A stretch of 8,313 nucleotides of DNA. Origin: SZUA-430 sp044375275. GTDB taxonomy: Bacteria > Pseudomonadota > Alphaproteobacteria > Micropepsales > Micropepsaceae. Both the position numbers and the translations under genes were made by a program. The DNA lies in NCBI GenBank assembly GCA_044375275.1, contig JBILMZ010000155.1:1-8313 (forward strand), read 5' to 3'. Positions 1 to 5,985 of this stretch are shown here, piece after piece (within the stretch, counting starts at the first letter, position 1; each line of letters starts with the position of its first letter). The notes below the pieces were generated by a model, which worked only from the letters and a program-made list of their open reading frames with translations, searched no databases and had not been told where the DNA came from.

Positions 1-381
1 GAGGGCCACGATGCGGTTGCGCTTGAGCCAGATGTCGAGATGCTGGGCGTTGCGGTAGTTGGAGGGTTCGGTCACCGCAGCCTTGACGATGAGACCGCGC
101 GCTGCGGGCGTCAGGGTTTCCACGTCTTCGGCATTCGTTCCGACATTGCCGATATGGGGGAAGGTGAAGCAGACGATCTGGGCTGCATATGACGGGTCGG
201 AGAGGATTTCCTGATATCCGGTCATTGCGGTGTTGAAGCACACTTCGCCGATGGCCTGGCCGGGAGAGCCGAAGCCCTGGCCCTCAAAAACCGTTCCGTC
301 GGCAAGCACGAGCGCGCCCGTGATTCGTCTCCGCGAGCGGGTTGGACCCATCTCGCGGGGGGTGTTGGCAGGTTCCGTCAT
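1..381 (-). CDS. carA: Carbamoyl-phosphate synthase small subunit, N-terminal part (runs off the left edge)
   Basis: CarA is the glutaminase subunit of carbamoyl-phosphate synthase. It releases ammonia from glutamine for CarB, which makes carbamoyl phosphate for the pyrimidine and arginine pathways in the cytoplasm. The 127 visible codons read from ATG at 381-379 and stay open to base 1. They carry the CarA N-terminal domain: LVLADGTVFEGQGFG, then GEVCFNTAMTGYQEILSDPS, then FTFPHIGNVGTN and PSNYR. The C-terminal glutaminase (class I amidotransferase) domain with its catalytic Cys-His-Glu triad lies outside the window. The start has no strong Shine-Dalgarno; a second in-frame ATG at codon 11 is possible, and the conserved domain begins only at about codon 22. 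The gene is transcribed away from yqeY-dnaG-rpoD and has its own promoter and a leader inverted repeat. Identity is secure; the exact start is less so. Confidence 0.95.
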   Translation of the reverse strand, partial: MTEPANTPREMGPTRSRRRITGALVLADGTVFEGQGFGSPGQAIGEVCFNTAMTGYQEILSDPSYAAQIVCFTFPHIGNVGTNAEDVETLTPAARGLIVKAAVTEPSNYRNAQHLDIWLKRNRIVAL

Positions 382-398
382 TTTTGAAAGCTCACGGC

Positions 399-429
399 TT
401 TGCGGGATTTAGGCCGGCGGCCCCGCAAA
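399..429 (-). promoter_or_regulatory. Inverted repeat / stem-loop in the carA leader
   Basis: TTTGCGGG at 399-406 and CCCGCAAA at 422-429 form a perfect 8-bp inverted repeat around a 15-base loop. It lies between the predicted carA transcription start and the carA start codon, so it would fold as a stem-loop at or near the very 5' end of the mRNA. No T-run follows in the carA direction, so it is not a simple terminator. It could be a stabilising 5' hairpin, a regulatory leader element, or a dyad operator for a repressor. The structure is seen in the sequence; its role is unknown. Confidence 0.5.
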
Positions 430-437
430 TTCGGCGG

Positions 438-467
438 ACCATATGTGACAGGATTTGCCCGCGTCAA
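438..467 (-). promoter_or_regulatory. Predicted sigma70-type promoter of carA
   Basis: Read on the minus strand, TTGACG (467-462) is followed after 18 bases by TATGGT (443-438). The -35 box matches the consensus at 5 of 6 positions and the -10 box at 4 of 6. Transcription would start near 430, giving a leader of about 50 bases before the carA ATG at 381. It is the best promoter match in the divergent region. Assigned by eye only. Confidence 0.6.
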
Positions 468-519
468 GAAACGCTGGTGTCCCAGTCCACAATGCAGAAC
501 GCCTTTTTCTGTCAAAGGG

Positions 520-549
520 TTGGGTGGGGGCCCAGAGACCATGTATGAT
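520..549 (+). promoter_or_regulatory. Candidate promoter for the yqeY-dnaG-rpoD operon
   Basis: TATGAT at 544-549 matches the -10 consensus at 5 of 6 positions. TTGGGT at 520-525, 18 bases upstream, is a weak -35 (3 of 6). Transcription would begin near 556, about 25 bases before the yqeY ATG at 581. The position argues against the longer in-frame start at 545, which would overlap this -10 box. No better plus-strand match was seen between 382 and 580. Confidence 0.4.
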
Positions 550-580
550 CAGGGGAGAAATTCATCATGCGAGGACTGCC

Positions 581-1045
581 ATGCTGCGCGAGAAATTCAA
601 CGAAGCGCTGAAGGATGCCATGCGGGCGAAGGACGCCCGGAAGGTGGGGACGTTACGGCTCATCAACGCGGCCCTCAAGGACAAGGACATCGAGGCCCGT
701 GGGCTTGGCAAGGCACCGCTGAATGACGAGGAAGTGCTGGCCCTGCTGCAGAAGATGATCAAGCAGCGGAACGACTCCATCGAGGCCTACGAAAAGGCCG
801 GCCGCGCCGACCTTGTCGCCCAGGAGCAGGAAGAGAAGGCCATCATTGAGGCCTATCTGCCGCAGCAGATGGACCTCGAGGAGGTGAAAGCCGCCGTGAA
901 GGCCGTCATAGCCTCGACCGGCGCTGCGTCCGTCAAGGACATGGGCAAGGTCATGGGTGAGCTCAAGGCCAAGTTTGCGGGAAAGATGGACTTCTCGAAG
1001 GCCAATGGCGTCGTGAAGGAACTGCTGAGCGGCACTGGCGGCTGA
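581..1045 (+). CDS. yqeY: GatB/YqeY domain-containing protein
   Basis: This 154-residue cytoplasmic protein belongs to the YqeY family, small helical proteins related to the C-terminal tail domain of GatB in the tRNA-dependent amidotransferase GatCAB. The tail domain contacts tRNA; the role of free-standing YqeY is not established. Family hallmarks are visible: an N-terminal helix with KDARKVGTLRLINAALKDK, a central KMIKQRNDSIEAYEKAGRADL followed by EEKAIIEAYLPQQM, and a C-terminal VKDMGKVMGELKAKFAGKMDFSKANGVVKELL-type region (quoted in pieces). The ATG at 581 is chosen because GAGGA (571-575) sits 5 bases upstream; in-frame starts at 455 and 545 would add residues unlike the family and overlap the promoter. 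Only 3 bases separate the stop from dnaG, so the two are probably co-transcribed and translationally linked. Confidence 0.92.
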   Translation: MLREKFNEALKDAMRAKDARKVGTLRLINAALKDKDIEARGLGKAPLNDEEVLALLQKMIKQRNDSIEAYEKAGRADLVAQEQEEKAIIEAYLPQQMDLEEVKAAVKAVIASTGAASVKDMGKVMGELKAKFAGKMDFSKANGVVKELLSGTGG

Positions 1046-1048
1046 CGC

Positions 1049-2977
1049 ATGCGCTTCACGCCCCGCTTTCTGGACGAGCTGCGCGATCGTGTGCGCATCA
1101 CGGAGTATATTGGCCGGAAGGTGAAGCTTGTCCGCAGGGGACGGAACCACACGGGTCTGTGCCCCTTCCACAACGAAAAGTCGCCCTCCTTCTCGGTCAA
1201 CGAGGACAAGGGGTTCTACCACTGCTTTGGCTGTGGCGAGCACGGCAACGTCTTCGATTTCGTGATGAAGACCGAGGGCCTGTCGTTTCCAGAGACGATC
1301 GAGAAGCTCGCCGGAGACGCTGGCCTTGAACTGCCCAAGCGCGATGCCCGCGACGAGGCGCGCGAGAAGGCCCAGAAGTCGCTGCATGAAGTCATGGACC
1401 TTGCAGCTTCGTTCTTTGAGAGCGAACTGGCGGGGTCGCGTGGGTCTCGGGCGCGTGCCTATCTTGAAGGGCGGCAGCTTAAGGGTGCGATCGCGCGCCG
1501 GTTCCGGCTTGGATTTTCGCCGGATTCCCGGCACGCGCTGAAGGATCACCTGACTTCGAAGGGCGTTGCCATCGAGGACATGGTCGAAGCCGGCCTGCTT
1601 GTCGTGCCGGATGACAACGGGGCTCCCTATGACCGGTTTCGCGGCCGGGTGATGTTTCCCATCGAGGATGTCAGGGGGCGGGTCATTGCCTTCGGCGGCC
1701 GCACGCTCGATCCCGACGGGAAGCCCAAGTATCTCAATTCGCCGGAAACGCCGCTTTTCCGCAAGAGCACTGTGCTTTTCAACTTCGGGCCTGCGCGCAA
1801 GGCGGTGGCGCTTGGCGCGATGCTGGTGGCGGTGGAGGGTTATGTCGATGTCATTGCCCTGGCGGCCTCAGGATTCGAGGGGGCCGTGGCACCGCTTGGA
1901 ACGGCGCTGACGGAAGAGCATCTCGAGCAGATGTGGCGCACGGCGCCGGAACCGACCCTCTGCTTTGACGGCGACGCGGCGGGCATCAAGGCGGCGCAGC
2001 GCGGGATCGATATCGCCTTGCCACTGCTGAAGCCCGGGCAGTCGCTGCGGTTTGCCCTGCTGCCTGGCGGGCAGGACCCTGACGACCTGCTCCGCTCCAA
2101 GGGATCGGCAGCGATGCAGGCGGTGCTGGCGGAGGCGCTTCCGCTGTCGGACATGCTCTGGCGGCGGGAGATCGAGAGCGCCGACCTGTCGACCCCGGAA
2201 CGCCGGGCGGGCGCGGAGGCTGGTCTCATGCGCCTCATTGACGGTATCGAAGACGCAAAGGTGAAGGAGCACTACCGCACCATGATGCGGGAGCGGCTCA
2301 AGGCCCTGTTTTCGCCTGCGCAGGCCCGCCGCGAGGGCGGGGGTGATTCTGGGCGGCGCTTTCAGGATCGCGGCCCGCGGCCGCCCTTCGTTCCCCGCAG
2401 CGCCAAGCCTGAGAGGCCTGGCGCCCGTCCGCTCTGGACGCCGCCCGTTTCCGAGGCGCTGCGGCGTTCGGCAGCAGGGCGCGGTCAGCAGGGCACCGAG
2501 TTGGTCTCGGGATCGGCGGAGGAGGTCCTCCTGCTGGCGATTTTGCGCCATCCGTTTCTTCTGGAAAGCTATGCTGAAGAGCTTGTTTCGGTTACGATTT
2601 CCGAGCCAAATCTTGACAAATTGCGCGGCGAACTTCTACATGCCGCATCTTTGGACCAATCTCTTGACAGTCAGGGCCTTCGCAACCACCTCAAACAACG
2701 GGGGTTCGGGGATGTTTGTGAGCGATTGGAGCGGCGGCCGATGCTCAAGTCGATGGCAGTGACCCGGTCTGATACGCCTCACACGGTGGTGCGGCGCGAG
2801 TTCAGCCACGCGCTTTCGAGGCATCGCAAGCTGACCGAGCTTGCTACCGAGCACTCGCAGGCGGCCGAGGCCTTCAAGCGTGAAGCCACCGAGGAGAACC
2901 TGGCCAGACTCAGGGCCATAGACCTGGAGCTGAAGTCAACATTCGGCGCCGAGGCTGGTCCGCCTGACGCCTTCTAG
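1049..2977 (+). CDS. dnaG: DNA primase DnaG
   Basis: DnaG synthesises RNA primers at the replication fork and is recruited by the DnaB helicase. The 642-residue product shows all expected parts. The N-terminal CHC2 zinc-binding domain has ligands C38, H41, C59 and C62 (CPFHNEKSPSF, then YHCFGCGEHGNVFDF). The catalytic core contains a basic region near residues 198-235 (RGRVMFPIED, IAFGGRTL, YLNSPETPLF). The TOPRIM fold has E263 in VAVEGYVDV and the metal-binding D307-G-D309 in FDGDAAG. Residues of about 424-480 form an Arg/Pro/Gly-rich linker, and the rest is the helicase-binding C-terminal domain. It is somewhat longer than the Escherichia coli enzyme (581 aa), mostly through the linker. ATG 1049 has a poor Shine-Dalgarno, which fits coupling to yqeY 3 bases upstream. 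Base composition falls inside the C-terminal domain coding region (about 2560-2720), where a candidate rpoD promoter lies. Confidence 0.98.
   Translation: MRFTPRFLDELRDRVRITEYIGRKVKLVRRGRNHTGLCPFHNEKSPSFSVNEDKGFYHCFGCGEHGNVFDFVMKTEGLSFPETIEKLAGDAGLELPKRDARDEAREKAQKSLHEVMDLAASFFESELAGSRGSRARAYLEGRQLKGAIARRFRLGFSPDSRHALKDHLTSKGVAIEDMVEAGLLVVPDDNGAPYDRFRGRVMFPIEDVRGRVIAFGGRTLDPDGKPKYLNSPETPLFRKSTVLFNFGPARKAVALGAMLVAVEGYVDVIALAASGFEGAVAPLGTALTEEHLEQMWRTAPEPTLCFDGDAAGIKAAQRGIDIALPLLKPGQSLRFALLPGGQDPDDLLRSKGSAAMQAVLAEALPLSDMLWRREIESADLSTPERRAGAEAGLMRLIDGIEDAKVKEHYRTMMRERLKALFSPAQARREGGGDSGRRFQDRGPRPPFVPRSAKPERPGARPLWTPPVSEALRRSAAGRGQQGTELVSGSAEEVLLLAILRHPFLLESYAEELVSVTISEPNLDKLRGELLHAASLDQSLDSQGLRNHLKQRGFGDVCERLERRPMLKSMAVTRSDTPHTVVRREFSHALSRHRKLTELATEHSQAAEAFKREATEENLARLRAIDLELKSTFGAEAGPPDAF
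2613..2642 (+). promoter_or_regulatory. Candidate internal promoter within dnaG, for rpoD
   Basis: A perfect TTGACA (2613-2618) is followed after 18 bases by TACATG (2637-2642). The wider TCTACATG partly fits the GCTANAWC type of -10 described for alphaproteobacteria such as Caulobacter. It sits in a local low-GC patch of the dnaG coding region (roughly half G+C against a clearly higher surrounding level), about 390 bases before rpoD. In Escherichia coli, rpoD also has promoters inside dnaG, which makes the position credible. The -10 match is modest, so this is a candidate only. Confidence 0.35.
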
Positions 2978-2981
2978 AGTG

Positions 2982-2995
2982 CTGGGGCAACCCAG
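2982..2995 (+). other. Small GNRA-tetraloop hairpin in the dnaG-rpoD intercistronic gap
   Basis: CTGGG (2982-2986) and CCCAG (2991-2995) enclose GCAA, a GNRA-type tetraloop known to be stable in RNA. The hairpin starts five bases after the dnaG stop and lies 36 bases before the rpoD start. There is no following T-run, so it is not an intrinsic terminator. It could protect the upstream mRNA end after processing, or limit ribosome traffic into rpoD. The structure is visible; function is inference. Confidence 0.35.
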
Positions 2996-3031
2996 TCAGC
3001 CTGTCCACCCATTCTCAGAACAGACGACGCA

Positions 3032-5428
3032 GTGACGAAAAAGCAGACCCAAGATCGCAAAGCCGCTTCAGCCAAGGACAAGGCTCCCGCCAAGTCCGAC
3101 AAGAAGGTAACAGCCAAGGCGTCGGCCAAGGATGCCGGCAAACCGAAGCCACAGGATCTCAAGTCGATCCTGAAGGCCATGGTGAAGCCGCTGCCACCGC
3201 CGAAGCCGAAGCCGCCGAAGGCCGTGCCGCAAGTCAGTAACATCAAATCGACGACAGAAGCGAAAGAGTCCCCAAAAGACATGTCCAAAGTAACGGGTAC
3301 AGCGGCGCCGAAGGCGCAGCAGAAGGCGTCTGCTGCAAGCAACGGGAAGCAACCGGCCGCCAAGGCTGCGAAGCAGGGCGAGGCACAGACGACAGAGGAG
3401 CGTCCGGATTCGATTCTGGACCTGACGGATGCTGCCGTGAAGAAGCTGATCGCGCGCGCCAAGCAGCGCGGCTTCGTCACGCTTGATGAACTGAACAAGG
3501 TTCTGCCTTCCGAGCGCGTATCGTCGGAGCAGATCGAAGACACGATGTCGATGCTCAGCGAAATGGGCATCAACGTGACCGAAGGCGAGGAAAAGGACGA
3601 GGAAAGCGAGACCGGCGGTGCCGTTGCGCTGGCCCGTGAGGAAGCCGCCGTCACGAAGGTCGAGACCGAGGAGACCGAGCGTACCGACGATCCTGTGCGC
3701 ATGTACCTGCGTGAAATGGGAACCGTGGAGCTGCTGTCGCGCGAAGGCGAAATCGCCATTGCGAAGCGCATCGAGGCCGGGCGCGAACTCATGATCGGCG
3801 CGCTCTGCGAAAGCCCGCTGACGTTCGAAGCCATCATGGTCTGGCGCGATGAGCTGAACGAAGGCAAGATCCTTCTCAGGGACATTATCGACCTCGAAGC
3901 GACCTATGGCGGCGGCCCCGAAGCCAAGGCCATGGCCGCCGAAGGTGGAATCGTGATCCCGCCGGAGTTTGCAGCCGGTGGTGCGCCGGCCCCGCAGGGC
4001 TACCAGCCGCCGAAGCCATTCGTTCCGCCAAAGCCGCCCGTGCTGCGCGTCGTGTCGCCGGCCGTGCCGAAGCCTTCGCCGCGTGTCGATCCCGATGACG
4101 TGACGAATGTCGAGGCACCTTCACGCAGTGAAGACGAGGCGCCGGAGGATGACGAGGGCAGCCTTTCGCTTGCCGCCATGGAAGCGGTGCTCAAGCCGAA
4201 GATCCTCGAGACCTTTGAAGAAATCGCCAATCTCTACAAGAAGCTGGGCAAGCTGCAGGACGCCGAGGTTGAAGCGCACCTGTCGAGCGAAGAACTCTCA
4301 ACGAGCCAGGACCGCCGCTTCAAGAAGCTGAAGAACGACACGGTCGACCTCGTCAAGAGCCTGCGCCTGAACAACAATCGCATCGAGGCCCTGGTCGAGC
4401 AGATGTACTCGATCAACAAGCGCCTCGTGATGCTTGAGTCGCGCCTGATGCGCCTTTCGGAAGCGCATGGCGTCGGCCGCGAAGACTTCCTCAAGGAATA
4501 CGAGAACGAAGAGCTCGATCCGAACTGGATCAAGCGCGTCGCCCGCCTGACGCGTCGCGGCTGGAAGGAATTTGCCGCCGAAGAGAAGGATCGCGTCCGC
4601 GACATTCGCATGGAGATCCAGACGCTTGCGCAGGAAATGCGCCAGCCGATCACCGAGTTCAAGCGCATCGTCCGCACCGCCCAGAAGGGTGAGCGCGAAG
4701 CCCGCCAGGCGAAGAAGGAGATGGTGGAAGCCAACCTCCGTCTTGTGATCTCGATTGCCAAGAAATACACGAACCGCGGCCTGCAGTTCCTGGACCTCAT
4801 CCAGGAAGGCAATATCGGCCTCATGAAGGCGGTCGACAAGTTCGAGTACCGCCGCGGCTACAAGTTCTCGACCTATGCCACGTGGTGGATCCGGCAGGCG
4901 ATCACGCGCTCGATCGCCGACCAGGCGCGCACGATCCGCATTCCGGTCCACATGATCGAAACGATCAACAAGCTGGTGCGCACCTCGCGCCAGATGCTGC
5001 ACGAAATCGGCCGCGAGCCGACGCCGGAAGAGCTGGCCGAAAAGCTGGCGATGCCGCTCGAGAAGGTCCGCAAGGTCCTGAAGATTGCCAAGGAGCCGAT
5101 CTCGCTCGAAACGCCGATCGGCGACGAGGAAGATTCACATCTCGGCGACTTCATTCCGGACACGAATGCGGTGCTGCCGATCGATGCGGCCATCCAGTCG
5201 AACCTGCGCGAGACGACCACGCGCGTGCTGGCCTCGCTCACGCCGCGCGAAGAGCGCGTGCTGCGCATGCGCTTCGGCATCGGCATGAACACCGACCATA
5301 CGCTGGAAGAAGTCGGCCAGCAGTTCTCGGTGACCCGCGAACGTATCCGCCAGATCGAGGCGAAGGCGCTGCGCAAGCTCAAGCACCCGAGCCGCTCGCG
5401 CAAGCTGCGCAGCTTCCTCGACAACTGA
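3032..5428 (+). CDS. rpoD: RNA polymerase housekeeping sigma factor RpoD (sigma70)
   Basis: RpoD directs core RNA polymerase to -35/-10 promoters. The 798-residue product has region 1.1 at about 126-187 (DSILDLTDAAVKKLI, FVTLDELNKVLP), region 1.2 from T218 (DDPVRMYLREMG), a long non-conserved region to about 555, region 2 from about 564 (ANLRLVISIAKKYTNRG, LQFLDLIQEGNIGLMKAV, then STYATWWIRQAI with the DNA-melting W618 and W619), region 3, and region 4 from about 736 with the -35 helix-turn-helix at about 757-784 (TLEEVGQQFSVTRERIRQI). Two oddities stand out: a roughly 123-residue Lys/Ala/Pro-rich N-terminal extension before region 1.1, and a Pro-rich then acidic insert at about 310-382. The GTG at 3032 is the only conventional start between the dnaG stop and codon 50, and it lacks a clear Shine-Dalgarno. 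ATGs at codons 50 and 84 are alternatives that would shorten the extension. It is the last gene of the operon and ends before a strong terminator. Confidence 0.98.
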   Translation: MTKKQTQDRKAASAKDKAPAKSDKKVTAKASAKDAGKPKPQDLKSILKAMVKPLPPPKPKPPKAVPQVSNIKSTTEAKESPKDMSKVTGTAAPKAQQKASAASNGKQPAAKAAKQGEAQTTEERPDSILDLTDAAVKKLIARAKQRGFVTLDELNKVLPSERVSSEQIEDTMSMLSEMGINVTEGEEKDEESETGGAVALAREEAAVTKVETEETERTDDPVRMYLREMGTVELLSREGEIAIAKRIEAGRELMIGALCESPLTFEAIMVWRDELNEGKILLRDIIDLEATYGGGPEAKAMAAEGGIVIPPEFAAGGAPAPQGYQPPKPFVPPKPPVLRVVSPAVPKPSPRVDPDDVTNVEAPSRSEDEAPEDDEGSLSLAAMEAVLKPKILETFEEIANLYKKLGKLQDAEVEAHLSSEELSTSQDRRFKKLKNDTVDLVKSLRLNNNRIEALVEQMYSINKRLVMLESRLMRLSEAHGVGREDFLKEYENEELDPNWIKRVARLTRRGWKEFAAEEKDRVRDIRMEIQTLAQEMRQPITEFKRIVRTAQKGEREARQAKKEMVEANLRLVISIAKKYTNRGLQFLDLIQEGNIGLMKAVDKFEYRRGYKFSTYATWWIRQAITRSIADQARTIRIPVHMIETINKLVRTSRQMLHEIGREPTPEELAEKLAMPLEKVRKVLKIAKEPISLETPIGDEEDSHLGDFIPDTNAVLPIDAAIQSNLRETTTRVLASLTPREERVLRMRFGIGMNTDHTLEEVGQQFSVTRERIRQIEAKALRKLKHPSRSRKLRSFLDN

Positions 5429-5438
5429 GACCAACAGG

Positions 5439-5471
5439 AACCGGGGCTGGATCAATCCGCCCCGGTTTTTT
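5439..5471 (+). terminator. Intrinsic terminator after rpoD
   Basis: AACCGGGGC (5439-5447) pairs perfectly with GCCCCGGTT (5459-5467), and an inner GGA/TCC pair can extend the stem past a single bulged T. A run of six T (5466-5471) follows directly. It begins 10 bases after the rpoD stop and ends the yqeY-dnaG-rpoD transcript. On the minus strand no T-run follows the stem, so it is at best a weak terminator for the convergent gene ending at 5481. Confidence 0.92.
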
Positions 5472-5480
5472 CTTGCCGGA

Positions 5481-5855
5481 TCAGGTCCGCCGCGTAGCGG
5501 CCACGGCACCCGCGATCAGCGGAATCATGATGTAGCTCAGCCCCACATCCGCCATGTAGTCCACGGGGTTCATGCGCGTCATCTCGGGCCCCAGGATGAA
5601 GAAGGGCACGTCGCAGAACAGCGAGATCAGCATCCAGATGCTGCCGGCCAGAAGGCCATCGTCGAGCGTCGAAGACTCCAATCGCCTGAAGAAGATGGTT
5701 GAGGCGAGGCCGGTCACGCCTGCGAGCGTCACGACCATGATCGTGTCGAAGAGTGCCGATGAGGGCGGGACGACCGGAAAGATAACCATGCCCAGTCCAA
5801 ACGGCACGGCCCAGATCAGCAGTCCCAGCAGGATGATCGTGATGGCCTTGCCCAT
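5481..5855 (-). CDS. Small four-helix membrane protein, function unknown
   Basis: This 124-residue protein is not one I recognise. Four hydrophobic stretches, each long enough to cross the membrane, can be read: about residues 5-28 (IILLGLLIWAVPFGLGMVIFPV), 35-56 (ALFDTIMVVTLAGVTGLAST), 68-89 (LLAGSIWMLISLFCDVPFFI) and 106-120 (LSYIMIPLIAGAVA). Short charged loops join them (FFRRLESSTLDDG, GPEMTRMNPVDYM) and the protein ends in TRRT. No signal-peptide cleavage site or enzymatic motif is evident. The ATG at 5855-5853 is supported by GAGGG (5864-5860) 4 bases upstream. The gene converges on rpoD and has no same-strand partner in the window, so it is probably a single-gene transcript. The reading frame is well supported by its consistent membrane pattern; any function would be a guess. 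Confidence 0.8.
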   Translation of the reverse strand: MGKAITIILLGLLIWAVPFGLGMVIFPVVPPSSALFDTIMVVTLAGVTGLASTIFFRRLESSTLDDGLLAGSIWMLISLFCDVPFFILGPEMTRMNPVDYMADVGLSYIMIPLIAGAVAATRRT

Positions 5856-5893
5856 GGTTCCCTCAACTTGTTTTAGTCGGCTTCAAGCTTAGA

Positions 5894-5907
5894 CGTCGCC
5901 GGCGACG
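5894..5907. repeat. Perfect 14-bp palindrome
   Basis: CGTCGCCGGCGACG reads the same on both strands with no spacer. It lies in the divergent gap between the small membrane-protein gene and the 73-aa gene, 39 bases upstream of the former's start codon. It may be an operator for a dimeric regulator or a chance G+C-rich dyad. Confidence 0.4.
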
Positions 5908-5920
5908 GGGGCCAGAGACC

Positions 5921-5934
5921 TTGCGCTGGATCAA
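5921..5934. promoter_or_regulatory. Candidate FNR/FixK/Crp-family binding box
   Basis: TTGCGCTGGATCAA matches TTGAT-N4-ATCAA at 8 of the 10 specified bases, with one perfect half site (TTGAT on the minus strand). Its centre lies about 58 bases before the ATG at 5986 and 72 bases before the minus-strand ATG at 5855, so it could serve either gene. No convincing -10 box at the usual activator spacing was seen in either direction, which weakens the call. Confidence 0.3.
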
Positions 5935-5964
5935 GGACTGGTCGCCGGTTTCCATGGACGCTGG

Positions 5965-5982
5965 CCTGATGAGGCAATCAGG
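5965..5982 (+). promoter_or_regulatory. Hairpin displaying a Shine-Dalgarno in its loop
   Basis: CCTGAT (5965-5970) and ATCAGG (5977-5982) form a perfect 6-bp stem around GAGGCA. The loop exposes GAGG (5971-5974), the best ribosome binding sequence near this start, and the 3' arm ends 3 bases before the ATG at 5986. If it folds, it would keep the binding site single-stranded and fix its distance to the start. It is a visible structure with an inferred role. Confidence 0.35.
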
Positions 5983-5985
5983 TTA

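Noticed and set aside
455..580. Longer N-terminus for the YqeY protein (starts at 455 or 545)
   Set aside because: The added residues do not resemble the family, the 545 start overlaps the -10 box, and the ATG at 581 has a well-placed GAGGA.
653..1549. 298-codon minus-strand open frame over yqeY and the start of dnaG
   Set aside because: It lies opposite two certain genes and has a low-complexity composition typical of antisense shadows.
2664..2669. Second exact TTGACA inside dnaG as a separate promoter
   Set aside because: No acceptable -10 sequence follows at 16-19 bases.
2974..3885. 303-codon Ser-rich minus-strand open frame opposite the start of rpoD
   Set aside because: It mirrors the Lys/Ala/Glu-rich rpoD codons; the Ser/Ala/Leu-rich product has no domain and no separate start signals.
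4882..5535. 217-codon plus-strand frame overlapping the 3' end of rpoD
   Set aside because: It is in another frame of a certain gene, crosses the rpoD terminator, and has a skewed Arg/Ala/Gly/Asp composition.
5870..5877. ACTAAAAC on the minus strand, resembling an alphaproteobacterial -10 for the small membrane-protein gene
   Set aside because: Transcription would start on top of the Shine-Dalgarno at 5860-5864, leaving a leader of under 10 bases.
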